Origin: Spirochaetaceae bacterium
GTDB taxonomy: Bacteria > Spirochaetota > Spirochaetia > SZUA-6 > RPPD01
Reading direction: 5' to 3'
NCBI GenBank assembly: GCA_003818675.1
Contig: RPPD01000152.1
Span: 1-6,005 of the forward strand
Length of the DNA: 6,005 bases
How positions within the stretch are numbered: the stretch's first letter is position 1; every line of letters begins with the position of its first letter. Under the pieces are notes generated by a model that was not told where the DNA came from, searched no databases, and saw nothing but the letters and a program-made list of their open reading frames with translations. The position numbers were made by a program, and so were the translations under genes. Shown piece by piece: positions 5,326-6,005 of this stretch.

Positions 5326-6005
5326 ATGTGCGGAATCTGCGGCATCCATCATTTCAAGAATTCTCAGCCTGTCGAAGAGCCTGTGATCCGACGGATGACA
5401 GAATCCATCCGCCATCGCGGTCCCGATGACGAGGGTTATTACTTCGGTGAATCCATTGGTTTTGGATTCAGGCGACTTTCGATCATTGACCTCGTCTCGG
5501 GACACCAGCCCATGTCGGATGCAGCGGGAAAAATCTGGGTTGTCTTCAATGGCGAGATTTACAATTTTCCCGAGCTCCGCAGGGAACTCGCGCAGCAGGG
5601 CTGCGAATTTCGCACGAACAGCGATACCGAGGTCATCATCCACGGGTACCGGAAGTGGGGCATGGATGTGCTCGACCATCTCTCCGGCATGTTCGGCCTG
5701 GCAATCTGGGATGTCAAAGACCGCAGGCTCATGCTCGCACGCGACCGCATGGGCATCAAGCCCATCTATTATTATCTCTCGCAAGACACGCTCGTCTTCG
5801 GCTCCGAGATCAGGGCAGTGCTCGCCGGCGGAGCGGTCTACGCCGGGATGGATATTTGCTCGGCAGCACTGTTCCTGCAATTCAGGTATGTGCCGTCCCC
5901 GCGCACCATTTTCAGGGATATCAACAAACTTGCGTCGGGGACGCGGCTTGTTGTCGAGAAAGGGGTTGCCAGGTGCGAGCAGTGGTGGAACTTTGCGCCC
6001 AGGCA
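5326..6005 (+). CDS. asnB: Asparagine synthetase (glutamine-hydrolysing), AsnB-type, N-terminal glutaminase part
   Basis: The visible part is 226 residues and the frame runs off the window; the family is usually about 600-650 residues. AsnB hydrolyses glutamine in its N-terminal class II amidotransferase domain and channels ammonia to a C-terminal synthetase domain that adenylates aspartate with ATP, in the cytoplasm. The start is fixed by MCGICGI: Cys2 becomes the N-terminal nucleophile once Met1 is removed. Other expected elements are RHRGPDDEG (29-37), Arg49 with RLSIID (50-55), FNGEIYN (74-80, glutamine and oxyanion contacts), SDTE (99-102), GMFGLAIWD (121-129), RDRMGIKPIYY (139-149) and FGSEI (158-162). 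The synthetase domain with its pyrophosphate loop lies beyond the window, so a close relative acting on another substrate, such as a sugar amidotransferase in a polysaccharide cluster, is not excluded. No Shine-Dalgarno precedes the start. This gene looks richer in G+C than its A/T-rich upstream region. Confidence 0.93.
   Translation, partial: MCGICGIHHFKNSQPVEEPVIRRMTESIRHRGPDDEGYYFGESIGFGFRRLSIIDLVSGHQPMSDAAGKIWVVFNGEIYNFPELRRELAQQGCEFRTNSDTEVIIHGYRKWGMDVLDHLSGMFGLAIWDVKDRRLMLARDRMGIKPIYYYLSQDTLVFGSEIRAVLAGGAVYAGMDICSAALFLQFRYVPSPRTIFRDINKLASGTRLVVEKGVARCEQWWNFAPR

Noticed and set aside
5275..5880. A 201-codon open frame on the minus strand opposite the AsnB-type gene
   Set aside because: The plus-strand frame has the complete class II amidotransferase motif set; the antisense frame has no recognisable domain and simply mirrors its codon bias.

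Overview
The window looks like chromosomal DNA from a diderm (Gram-negative type) bacterium. The style of the fibronectin type III repeats, the loose lipobox, the choice-of-anchor domains and the CsgG-like secreted protein are most reminiscent of Spirochaetota (Treponema-like relatives) or similar environmental lineages. This assignment is an inference from protein style only; no rRNA or other marker gene is present.

Layout, left to right. (1) Positions 1-294, plus strand: the C-terminal end of a secreted protein with a choice-of-anchor Q-like tail. (2) Positions 344-3175, minus strand and convergent with the first: a 943-residue predicted lipoprotein. It has two fibronectin type III domains, one choice-of-anchor D (ASH/HYDIN-like) domain and 14 tandem 42-residue Asp-box (BNR-like) repeats, the last one truncated by the stop. 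It has its own good sigma-70-type promoter with an A/T-rich upstream tract. (3) Positions 3391-4776, minus strand: a secreted 461-residue protein joining a CsgG-like N-terminal domain to a cysteine-free GATase1-like domain. A near-consensus promoter at 4807-4835 decides the start codon. (4) Positions 4884-5181, minus strand: a small gene not visible as one open frame. It has an excellent Shine-Dalgarno sequence and a signal or membrane segment, but its protein-like sequence is split over all three minus-strand frames by two apparent 1-base losses, which best fit homopolymer runs. (5) Position 5326 to the end, plus strand: the glutaminase half of an AsnB-type, glutamine-hydrolysing asparagine synthetase or related amidotransferase, cut by the window edge.

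The three minus-strand genes and the left partial gene all encode exported proteins, so positions 1-5181 look like an envelope or surface-protein neighbourhood. AsnB-type enzymes are either housekeeping or part of surface-polysaccharide clusters, and the part seen here does not decide which. No RNA gene, CRISPR array, insertion sequence or phage gene was seen. The most notable items are the 14-blade repeat, whose internal irregularities fit two seven-bladed propellers in series, the CsgG/GATase1-like fusion lacking any cysteine in its mature part, and the doubly frameshifted small gene.
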